Shown here: in pieces, positions 1 to 7,275 of the stretch
Position numbering within the stretch: the first letter of the stretch is position 1
Layout of the letters: each line of letters opens with the position of its first letter
Assembly: GCF_023156585.1 (NCBI RefSeq)
Contig: NZ_JALNMI010000002.1
Span: 290,479 to 354,478 of the forward strand
Reading direction: 5' to 3'
Length of the DNA stretch: 64,000 bases
Source of the DNA: Subsaxibacter sp. CAU 1640
Lineage (GTDB): Bacteria > Bacteroidota > Bacteroidia > Flavobacteriales > Flavobacteriaceae
Notes under the pieces: generated by a model
Databases searched by the model: none
What the model saw: the letters and a program-made list of their open reading frames with translations, nothing else
What the model was told of the DNA's origin: nothing
Program-made: the position numbers and the translations under genes

Positions 1-168
1 GCACATAGTACGTTAGATAATTTTGACAGCACCCTTGGAAAGATTCCAATTTACAAAGCTGGTCATAATCTGGGTGGTTTTATAAGTGGCTTAATTGACA
101 AAATGGTAGATATGGTACCAAATAATGATAGTCAACACAGTTCTAAAAACAAGAAAGAACATCTTTAG
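1..168 (+). CDS. C-terminal end of an unrecognised protein (5' partial)
   Basis: An open frame runs from base 1 to a TAG stop at 166-168 and encodes the last 55 residues of a protein whose start lies outside the window. The tail is hydrophilic and ends in a Lys/Ser/Asn-rich stretch (ending KKEHL). A short Gly-rich, moderately hydrophobic part (around residues 20-35) precedes it. No motif is recognisable, so no function is proposed. The frame is open from the window edge, but reality of the gene rests only on that openness and on the plausible composition. Confidence 0.5.
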   Translation, partial: AHSTLDNFDSTLGKIPIYKAGHNLGGFISGLIDKMVDMVPNNDSQHSSKNKKEHL

Positions 169-334
169 GAAGCCATTATAGATTTCCGATAAGTTTTAGA
201 GTTGACATATTACCAAAAATCCGTAAGTCTTTATAAGTCTTATGAGAGATGATTTCTAGTTGAACAACTTTAAACGTTAATGTTTTATTAGAATCTACTG
301 GATTTTAGATGAAAATGGTTATTATGTGAAGGCT

Positions 335-955
335 ATGAAACCTATACTAGGAATATTTCTAATTATGACTTTACATTCTGCATTTGCACAAGAGTTTCCT
401 GAAATTATTGAAAACGAAATTATCACGGCTTTGGATTACTATCCAGAGTTGAAAGATACCCATATTGAGTTCCGTTTTAAGAAAAATATCAAGAAGTCAA
501 CCATGCAGGCCAGACCAACATTTGGAAGCTTTTTCAGGTCTAGGAAAAACAGAAAATATGTGATTCTTATCAGCGAAACCTTCAAAATTTCTGAAAAACG
601 ATTTTTAACAACGGAAATCCCTTCACGAATTTTAGTGGGATGGATTGGTCACGAGTTAGGACACATTGTAGACTACCAAGATAGAAGTAAGACGAATCTT
701 ATTTGGTTTGGACTCAAATACCTTTTTTCTGATAATCATATTGTAGAAGCAGAACGAGCTGCCGACACTTATGCAGTGTCTCACGGTATGGAAAGCTATA
801 TTTTGGAAACAAAAAAGTTCATACTGAATCATGCAGATATCACACCAACCTATAAATCGCGTATTCAAAAATATTATTTGTCTCCTGAAGAAATCATGGA
901 TTTAGTAAACGATCGAGATAAAGCAGTAGAAGCCGCAACTAATCTTGTGCATTGA
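335..955 (+). CDS. Secreted HExxH-type metalloprotease-like protein
   Basis: This 206-residue protein begins with a signal peptide ending near AFAQ. The centre carries GHELGH, a match to the zinc-protease HExxH motif, followed about 35 residues later by an E-A-E-R-A-A-D segment. That is the arrangement of gluzincin-like peptidases, where a downstream Glu or Asp is the third zinc ligand. It is probably periplasmic or exported. ATG at 335 is preferred over the in-frame GTG at 326 because it puts the signal peptide at the very N-terminus. The 3' end overlaps the convergent GH3 gene by 17 bases. The substrate is unknown, and proteolytic activity is inferred only from the motif. Confidence 0.75.
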   Translation: MKPILGIFLIMTLHSAFAQEFPEIIENEIITALDYYPELKDTHIEFRFKKNIKKSTMQARPTFGSFFRSRKNRKYVILISETFKISEKRFLTTEIPSRILVGWIGHELGHIVDYQDRSKTNLIWFGLKYLFSDNHIVEAERAADTYAVSHGMESYILETKKFILNHADITPTYKSRIQKYYLSPEEIMDLVNDRDKAVEAATNLVH

Positions 956-2465
956 CAAATGCTTCCCATTCTTTGAATTTTTCTTCGTTCATGACACGTT
1001 CCATTTTTACCTGACCACCTTTCTTTTTATTAGCACCACTCCACTCATAAAATAATTCAGGAGATAGCAACTTTACCTTCACACCTTTTAAGGCCTTGCC
1101 TCGAGCAACGCGGTAATTTTTGTTGGCATTCTTTAGAAAAGCATCCAACTCTTCAGATACTGTACTAGAATCCAAATCATCATCACTACCTAAATACCAA
1201 CAGTGGTAAAACTCATCATCCTCACAACGTTTTGCGCAAATAGTGTATTCCTTGATTTTGGCAGAAAAATGTTCCTCCAGATGCTTCATAGCATCATCCA
1301 TTTTGTTGACGGATAATTGCGAGCCTACTGTGTTTAAAAAGAATTTAGTTCGTCCTGTGATTTTGATTTCAGCTTTTTCAATGTTAGTAAACGCAATAGT
1401 GTCACCAATTTCATAGCGCCATGCTCCACTGACGGTGCTCATGACCAGCACATAGTCTTTATCCAGTTCCACCTCTGCCAATGAAATAGAAGGTGCATCT
1501 TCAACTAGCGAACCATCTTCATTGATGTATTCTGGTTTAAATGGAACAAATTCAAAATAAATGCCTTCATTAGTAACCAGCTTCATCGCATCTGTATCCG
1601 GACGCGATTGGAAGGCCACAAAACCTTCGGATGCCAAATAGGTATCAATCACTGTTATAGGTCGGCCCAACAAGGCATTAAAACTCTTCTCATAAGGACC
1701 GAATGCTACACCTCCTGAAGTATACACATTGAGATTAGGCCAAATTTCATGAATGTGATTGAGATTATGTTGCTCAATTACCTTTTGAAGCATCAGTTCA
1801 ATCCATGAAGGGATGCCACTTAAGGCTCCAATATCCCAATTTCCTGCATTATCTGCTATAGTTTGAACACGTTCATCCCAATCGTCAATCTTTGCAATTT
1901 CTTCCCCAGGCTTGTAATAACTTCGAAACCAAAAAGGAATATTGCTAGCACTGATACCGCTTATTTCACCCTCCAAATGACCTTTGTTTTCTTTTAATTC
2001 AGTAGAGCTTCCAAGCATCATAATTTCTTTCTCAAAAAAATCAGCAGGAAAATCATATTTACTTAATGAGAATACCTGCTGAATGCCTGTATTTTTTATG
2101 GCTTCAATCATATCAGCGGTTACAGGAATGCGCTTGCTCTTTTTTCCGGTGGTACCAGAGCTCAAGGCAAAATATGTAGGATGACCAGGCCAAGTGACAT
2201 TTTCTTCACCTTTCTGAAGTCGATGCCACCATTCGTCATTCATTTTGTTATAATCAAAATAGGGAACCGTTTCGGCGAAATGTTTTTCAAGATTGTCAGA
2301 TTGTAGAATCTTTTCGAATTGATAATGTTTTCCAAAGTCGGTATCTTTTGCTTTTGTCAACAATTTTTTGAGCATTTCCTTTTGCTCTGCAACCGCATTA
2401 ATTTCTGAAGTTAATGTATCCTTAACGTCTATGACACCTTTGATGATGTTACCGAGAATTGCCAT
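939..2465 (-). CDS. GH3 auxin-responsive promoter family protein (acyl-adenylate-forming)
   Basis: The 508-residue product matches the GH3 family, known in plants for adenylating a carboxylic acid and joining it to an amino acid. The ATP-binding loop SSGTTGKK lies near residues 102-109. Other supportive segments are YTSGGVAFGPYE, YLASEG near the middle and YEIGDTIAF, which resemble GH3 motifs 2 and 3. An ATG at 2463-2465 (MAILGN) is a better start than the upstream in-frame codon that adds 14 residues. Bacteroidota carry GH3 homologues whose substrates are mostly unknown, so no auxin role is claimed. It converges on the HELGH protein gene. Confidence 0.85.
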   Translation of the reverse strand: MAILGNIIKGVIDVKDTLTSEINAVAEQKEMLKKLLTKAKDTDFGKHYQFEKILQSDNLEKHFAETVPYFDYNKMNDEWWHRLQKGEENVTWPGHPTYFALSSGTTGKKSKRIPVTADMIEAIKNTGIQQVFSLSKYDFPADFFEKEIMMLGSSTELKENKGHLEGEISGISASNIPFWFRSYYKPGEEIAKIDDWDERVQTIADNAGNWDIGALSGIPSWIELMLQKVIEQHNLNHIHEIWPNLNVYTSGGVAFGPYEKSFNALLGRPITVIDTYLASEGFVAFQSRPDTDAMKLVTNEGIYFEFVPFKPEYINEDGSLVEDAPSISLAEVELDKDYVLVMSTVSGAWRYEIGDTIAFTNIEKAEIKITGRTKFFLNTVGSQLSVNKMDDAMKHLEEHFSAKIKEYTICAKRCEDDEFYHCWYLGSDDDLDSSTVSEELDAFLKNANKNYRVARGKALKGVKVKLLSPELFYEWSGANKKKGGQVKMERVMNEEKFKEWEAFVNAQD

Positions 2466-2724
2466 GAGATTTTGATTTAACCAATAATAATGTCGAATAA
2501 ACCACAAGTTGTAAAAAATCAGACAACTATTTTATCATTTTGAAGATAAGTTTTAACTTATTTGAGTATTTGATAGTCTCGTTCAGTCATTGTCATAAAT
2601 CTTTAATCCATAATGAACCTTTTAAGAAGGAATTTTAACTTTAAAGCAAAAAAAACTATCAATATTAAAAAAGAGTGTTTTTGGAATCCCATATATTTTA
2701 TAACTTAACAGAAATTCAACCAAA

Positions 2725-3804
2725 ATGCGTCTTAAGTCTTTCTTGATAGGATTTGGGGTTATTGCCATCTTACTGACCTTATTACCATTAATTCCATCAG
2801 ACTATTGGTGGATACGTATGTTTGATTTTCCTCATTTGCAACTGACCACACTTACTTTCCTTGCTATTTTGGTCTATTATATCAAATTTGATATTAAGCA
2901 ATATAAAGACTACCTGTTTATGTTTGCTCTGATTTTTTGTTTTCTGTATCAGTTTGGAAAAATAATGCCATACACGCCTGCATACGCCAAAGAAATGTAT
3001 GAAAGCAGTAATAATGATAAAGCGAATGATTTAAAGCTGTTTACAGCAAACGTACTACAAGATAATGAGGAACATCAGAAATTGGCGAAACAAATTGCGG
3101 ATAGAGACGCTGATATTTTGATATTGACCGAAACAGACCAAGTATGGCTCGATGCCATAAAAAAAGAGCTATCATCAGACTATCAATACCAAGTTGAAGT
3201 GCCCTTACCAAATACCTATGGCATGCTACTGTATTCCAAACTTCCTTTAATAAATCCATCGGTGCACTACCTAGTGGATGATAGCATTCCATCGATACAT
3301 ACCAAATTTAAAATGAAGAATGGGAAACTAGCACAATTATATGCCATTCACCCTACGCCACCTATGCCACAAGAAAATCCCAAATCAACCGATAGGGATG
3401 CCGAAATGATGATTATTGCAAAAATGGCAAAGGAGTCTAAACTTCCAGTCATCGTAGCGGGTGACTTTAACGATGTGGCCTGGTCGCCGACTTCTCTATT
3501 GTTTCAACGTGTGAGTGGTCTTCTGGATGTACGTGTAGGTCGTGGATTTTACTGCACCTTCAATGCCAAAAAAATGTTACTTCGCTGGCCTTTAGATCAA
3601 GTCTATGTGTCTCCCGAATTCAGATTACGCACCATGGAGAGTTGCGAGAGCATCGATTCCGATCATTTTCCCTTTTATGTAGAATTGAGCCACGAACCAG
3701 AAAAAGCAAAGGAGCAGCTATTAGATCCAACAACCAAAGATGAATGGGAACAAGCTAATAAACAAATTCAAAAGTTAAAACGTACCCAACGGTCAGACTC
3801 TTAA
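2725..3804 (+). CDS. Membrane-anchored endonuclease/exonuclease/phosphatase (EEP) family protein
   Basis: The 359-residue protein has three hydrophobic helices in the first 85 residues, then an EEP (DNase I-like) domain from about residue 103. Visible catalytic-type residues are Glu136 in LTETD, His209, Asp247 and Asn249 in GDFND, Asp291 in LDQVY, and the terminal Ser-Asp-His near 311-314. The fold cleaves phosphodiesters or phosphomonoesters in a metal-dependent way, and here the domain probably faces the periplasm. The substrate (nucleic acid, lipid or sugar phosphate) cannot be read from sequence. A charged tail of about 35 residues follows the domain. Confidence 0.85.
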   Translation: MRLKSFLIGFGVIAILLTLLPLIPSDYWWIRMFDFPHLQLTTLTFLAILVYYIKFDIKQYKDYLFMFALIFCFLYQFGKIMPYTPAYAKEMYESSNNDKANDLKLFTANVLQDNEEHQKLAKQIADRDADILILTETDQVWLDAIKKELSSDYQYQVEVPLPNTYGMLLYSKLPLINPSVHYLVDDSIPSIHTKFKMKNGKLAQLYAIHPTPPMPQENPKSTDRDAEMMIIAKMAKESKLPVIVAGDFNDVAWSPTSLLFQRVSGLLDVRVGRGFYCTFNAKKMLLRWPLDQVYVSPEFRLRTMESCESIDSDHFPFYVELSHEPEKAKEQLLDPTTKDEWEQANKQIQKLKRTQRSDS

Positions 3805-3911
3805 AAAATTGCCCATCCCATAATTATATTAAATCTTTTGAAAATGATGTAACACCGTTGGTGATTATCTGGGGTATCTTTATATCAATAATTTTAATAA
3901 CAATTAACGAT

Positions 3912-4214
3912 ATGAAAACACAACAAAAAAAAGGGCTTTTAGCCTTATTGGGACTTGGAGCGGGAGTTTTCGCTTGGTATAAATACAGAAACCTTTCTCC
4001 AGAAAAGAAAAACGAATTGAAAAACAGAGTTAACGAAGTTGGAACACAGCTTAAAGATTCTGTAAACAGTGTAGGCAATCAATTAAGGGATTCAGCCGGT
4101 TCTTTGACAAATGGCGCATCCAAATCTGCCAACAAAATATCCGACACTGCAAAACAAGAATTCAACGATGTTGCAAGCACAACAAAACGTGAGTACAACA
4201 AAGTTGTTAGTTAA
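3912..4214 (+). CDS. YtxH-like small membrane-anchored protein
   Basis: This 100-residue protein has a short basic N-terminus, a Gly/Leu/Ala-rich helix (residues 8-25) and then an amphipathic, charged helical region rich in Asn, Ser, Thr and Lys with repeating V-G-x-Q-L-[KR]-D-S units. The layout fits the YtxH/general-stress and late-embryogenesis-like families. An upstream in-frame ATG at 3858 would add 18 hydrophobic residues, but ATG at 3912 gives the canonical layout. A strong intrinsic terminator follows about 20 bases after the stop. Its role is unknown, and a stress or envelope function is only an inference. Confidence 0.7.
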   Translation: MKTQQKKGLLALLGLGAGVFAWYKYRNLSPEKKNELKNRVNEVGTQLKDSVNSVGNQLRDSAGSLTNGASKSANKISDTAKQEFNDVASTTKREYNKVVS

Positions 4215-4236
4215 TTTGTTATGAATTCCATTTGCT

Positions 4237-4263
4237 AAATCCTGCCTTGAGCAGGATTTTTTT
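4237..4263 (+). terminator. Intrinsic terminator after the YtxH-like gene
   Basis: A perfect 9-bp stem (aaatcctgc / gcaggattt) with a 5-base loop is followed by a run of T. It sits just after the stop at 4214 and ends that transcript before the acylase gene. Confidence 0.8.
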
Positions 4264-4348
4264 ATTTATATAATCAGCGCTCCCATAAGAAGTCAAACAA
4301 ATTAGAAAAAATTACCTAAATTTAAAGCTAACATCATCTCACAACCTT

Positions 4349-6436
4349 ATGAAACTCCGCTTACTCACTGTGCTCCTTTCCATCGGTTTCCTACAAACAG
4401 TCTTTTCGCAAAATAAAATTCCCGAAACACAAATTACTTGGGATACTTGGGGCGTGCCACATATCACTGCTGGTATTGATGAAGAACTATTCTTTGCACA
4501 AGGGTGGGCACAAATGCATAACCATGCGAACCTGATTTTGCAACTCTATGGCAGCTCTCGAGGTAAAGGTGCCGAATATTGGGGCAAAGATAAACTGGAG
4601 AATGACCTCATTATCCATACGCTTGGATTCGATAAACTTGCGGATGAATGGGCCACACAACAAGACCCTCAAACCAAAAAAATGCTGAACTCTTTTATCG
4701 ATGGATTGAACGCCTACGCAACGGCACATCCGGAAGCTATTGAAGAATCAAATAAAATAGTACTGCCACTGACCACCAAAGACCTCAACATGCATAGTAT
4801 GTATGTGGTGTTTACACGTTTTATAGGTGGTGAAGATTTGGGTCGTATCCAGCAATGGCCAGATATGGGCTCGAACACCTATGCCATTGCACCAAAGCGT
4901 TCGGCCTCTGGGAAGGCGATGTTGGTGCAGAATCCGCATTTACCTTGGTGGCAAGAGTTTTTGTTTTTTGAATCGCACCTCAATCTCAACGGTAAGAACA
5001 TGTATGGCGCCAACTTGGTAGGTTTTCCTGGGATTGCCATTGGTTTTAATGATGTTTTGGGATGGAGCCATACTGACAATAGCATTGACAATGCCGATAC
5101 TTATGAATTGGAGTTGAAAGATGGTGGTTATCTATTGGATGGCGTGCGTAAGGAATTCGAAAGCAGTAGCACGACCATTAAAATAAAGCAAGACGATGGT
5201 ACTTTTGTGGAACAGGAATTGCCGCTCCTCAAAACAGTTCATGGCCCTGTGGTCAGTCAAAAAGAGGGCAAAGTCTTGGCATTGCGCATGGTAGGTCTCG
5301 ACCGCCCAAATATGTTTATGCAATGGTGGCGCATGATCAATAGTCAGTCTTTTGATGAGTTTGAATCTGCCCTGAAGATGGCGCAAATCCCTTTTTGGAA
5401 TGTGATGTACGCCGATAAGGACGGCACCATTTTTTATCTGTTTAACGGCTTGGTGCCTAAACGCACCGAAGATACTTGGGAGTACTGGGACCGTATCATT
5501 ACTGGGGGGAAATCGGCTGATGTATGGACACAGGTACACGCCTATGACGATTTGCCGAAATTGAAAAACCCTGCCAATGGTTGGTTGCAAAACTCAAACG
5601 ATCCGCCATGGACCAGCACCATCCCTATGACTTTGAAACGACAAGACTACCCTGGTTATATGGCACCCTTTTATATGAGCTTTCGTTCACAACGCTCGGC
5701 GCGCATGCTGATGGAAGATGAGAGCATCACCTTTGATGAGTTGGTGGATTATAAACTTTCCACCCGATTGGAGTTTGCGGACCGTATTCTAGATGATTTG
5801 TTTGCTGCCGTAGATGCATCAGACAATCAAAAAGCCAAAGAAGCAAAGACAGTTCTAGAGCAATGGGACAAAGCATCGGACGCTGATAGTAAAGGCATGT
5901 TGCTGTTTTATAATTGGGCACGAAAATTCAACGTTTGGAAGTCTTCAAATTATTCCAAAGCTTGGGACAAATCTAGTCCCGAAAATACACCAGATGGTAT
6001 TGCCGACCCATCAAGAGCTGTCGAATTGCTAGCAGAAGCTGCCACAGATATTGAAACAAAATTTGGTAACCTTGCCACGCCTTGGGGTGACTACTATCGC
6101 ATTCAATACAACAACATTAACCTGCCAGGAAATGGTATCGATGGCAGTATGGGTGTCTTTCGAGTGGCGTGGCCCGGAGGTGCGGACGATACACATATGT
6201 ACATTGGTGGTGGTGACTCGTGGGTGGGTGTGATTGAGTTTGGCGACTCACCAAAAGCCAAAGTGCTCTTAAGCTATGGCAACGCTACCCAGAAAAACTC
6301 AAAACATAATGGTGACCAATTACAGCTCTTTTCAGATAAAACTTTGAGGGATGCCTGGCTCACTCAAGAGGCGATCAAGTCGCATACTGAAGCTATAGAA
6401 ACCAGAACCAAAAATGGTTTTATATTAAAACAATAG
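4349..6436 (+). CDS. Penicillin acylase family Ntn hydrolase
   Basis: The 695-residue protein has a signal peptide (cleaved near VFSQ) and the penicillin/cephalosporin acylase and AHL-acylase fold. Such enzymes mature by autocleavage that exposes an N-terminal Ser. Here the likely nucleophile is Ser175 in the GSN motif, preceded by an alpha-subunit of about 150 residues. A His-Thr-Asp-Asn segment (around residues 240-243) and an Asn-Ser-Asn-Asp-Pro segment (around 415) match conserved active-site parts of the family. It probably acts in the periplasm on an amide-linked acyl group. Beta-lactams, N-acyl-homoserine lactones or acylated peptides are all possible. The sulfurtransferase gene follows after 8 bases, so the two may be co-transcribed. 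Confidence 0.88.
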   Translation: MKLRLLTVLLSIGFLQTVFSQNKIPETQITWDTWGVPHITAGIDEELFFAQGWAQMHNHANLILQLYGSSRGKGAEYWGKDKLENDLIIHTLGFDKLADEWATQQDPQTKKMLNSFIDGLNAYATAHPEAIEESNKIVLPLTTKDLNMHSMYVVFTRFIGGEDLGRIQQWPDMGSNTYAIAPKRSASGKAMLVQNPHLPWWQEFLFFESHLNLNGKNMYGANLVGFPGIAIGFNDVLGWSHTDNSIDNADTYELELKDGGYLLDGVRKEFESSSTTIKIKQDDGTFVEQELPLLKTVHGPVVSQKEGKVLALRMVGLDRPNMFMQWWRMINSQSFDEFESALKMAQIPFWNVMYADKDGTIFYLFNGLVPKRTEDTWEYWDRIITGGKSADVWTQVHAYDDLPKLKNPANGWLQNSNDPPWTSTIPMTLKRQDYPGYMAPFYMSFRSQRSARMLMEDESITFDELVDYKLSTRLEFADRILDDLFAAVDASDNQKAKEAKTVLEQWDKASDADSKGMLLFYNWARKFNVWKSSNYSKAWDKSSPENTPDGIADPSRAVELLAEAATDIETKFGNLATPWGDYYRIQYNNINLPGNGIDGSMGVFRVAWPGGADDTHMYIGGGDSWVGVIEFGDSPKAKVLLSYGNATQKNSKHNGDQLQLFSDKTLRDAWLTQEAIKSHTEAIETRTKNGFILKQ

Positions 6437-6444
6437 AAATTCAT

Positions 6445-7254
6445 ATGGAACCTATTGCCACTACCAAATGGCTGAAAGAACACCTACATGATCCTAATCT
6501 CATCATTCTCGATGCTAGCACGGAGGGCAGTGCCGATGGCAGTAAAAAGTCGGATAGAACAGAAATGATTCCATGCGCTCGATGGTTTGATCTTAAAGGT
6601 GTGTTTTCTGATGCCACCAGTGTATTTCCCAACACTCTACCTACTGTAGCACAGTTTGAAGAAGGATGTCAAAATCTGGGAATCAGCAATCATCATAAAA
6701 TTGTTATTTATGACCATTTTGGAGTGTATTCGAGTCCGCGAGTGTGGTGGCTTTTTAAGGTGATGGGACATAAGTCTGTTGCCGTACTGGATGGTGGCCT
6801 ACCAGAATGGAAGGCACAAGGTTATAAGACTGTACCGACTATGGGAGCCAACTATTACAAGGGAAACTTTAAAGCCAACTTTCAACCTGAACTCATAATT
6901 AAGTTGGATGATGTCAAAGACAACATAAAGCATCCAGATTTTTTGATTGTGGATGCACGTAGTTCTGGTCGTTTTAATGGCACTGAATCAGAACCGAGGG
7001 CTCATTTAAAAAGTGGACACATTCCGAATTCAGTGAACATACCTTATCAAGAGGTTTTGGATGGCACCCATTTTAAAGACAAAAGCACTTTAAAAGATCT
7101 ATTCAACCAAAGGTGTTATGGTAAAAAGAATTTGGTCTTCAGTTGTGGCTCTGGCCTCACAGCTTGCATCGTAATGTTGGCAAGCAACCTCTCCTACTCT
7201 GACAGCCAAAGAATATATGATGGCTCCTGGACAGAATGGGCCCAATCTAGTTAA
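6445..7254 (+). CDS. Thiosulfate/3-mercaptopyruvate sulfurtransferase (tandem rhodanese)
   Basis: The 269-residue product has two rhodanese domains, an inactive N-terminal one and a catalytic C-terminal one. The active-site loop is CGSGLTA with Cys234, which is the mercaptopyruvate sulfurtransferase form (CGSGVTA) and not the thiosulfate form. Two signature segments are visible: a DxASTEG segment near residue 23 and a GHIPNSVNIP segment at about 191-200. It transfers sulfane sulfur to cyanide or thiols in the cytoplasm. It starts 8 bases after the acylase stop. Its stop codon lies inside a short 7-nt repeat array. Confidence 0.88.
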   Translation: MEPIATTKWLKEHLHDPNLIILDASTEGSADGSKKSDRTEMIPCARWFDLKGVFSDATSVFPNTLPTVAQFEEGCQNLGISNHHKIVIYDHFGVYSSPRVWWLFKVMGHKSVAVLDGGLPEWKAQGYKTVPTMGANYYKGNFKANFQPELIIKLDDVKDNIKHPDFLIVDARSSGRFNGTESEPRAHLKSGHIPNSVNIPYQEVLDGTHFKDKSTLKDLFNQRCYGKKNLVFSCGSGLTACIVMLASNLSYSDSQRIYDGSWTEWAQSS

Positions 7255-7271
7255 CAGTGGTCAGTGGTCAG
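7251..7271. repeat. Short heptamer array between convergent genes
   Basis: Three 7-base units (TTAACAG, TGGTCAG, TGGTCAG) run in register and overlap the sulfurtransferase stop codon (7252-7254). The partial unit TGAATTA then runs into the stop of the convergent outer-membrane gene. The unit fits TNNTCAG, the same as the arrays near der and era. Confidence 0.55.
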
Positions 7272-7275
7272 TGAA

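Noticed and set aside
169-334. Small gene or RNA between the first partial gene and the HELGH protein
   Set aside because: No open frame with a motif and no strong hairpin; only a short direct repeat (ATAAGTCTT-like) is seen.
2466-2724. Regulatory RNA or small gene in the divergent GH3/EEP spacer
   Set aside because: AT-rich with no full promoter match, no stable hairpin and no open frame with coding character.
5132-5590. 152-residue open frame opposite the acylase gene
   Set aside because: Antisense shadow; composition is not that of a real protein and it has no neighbour or motif.
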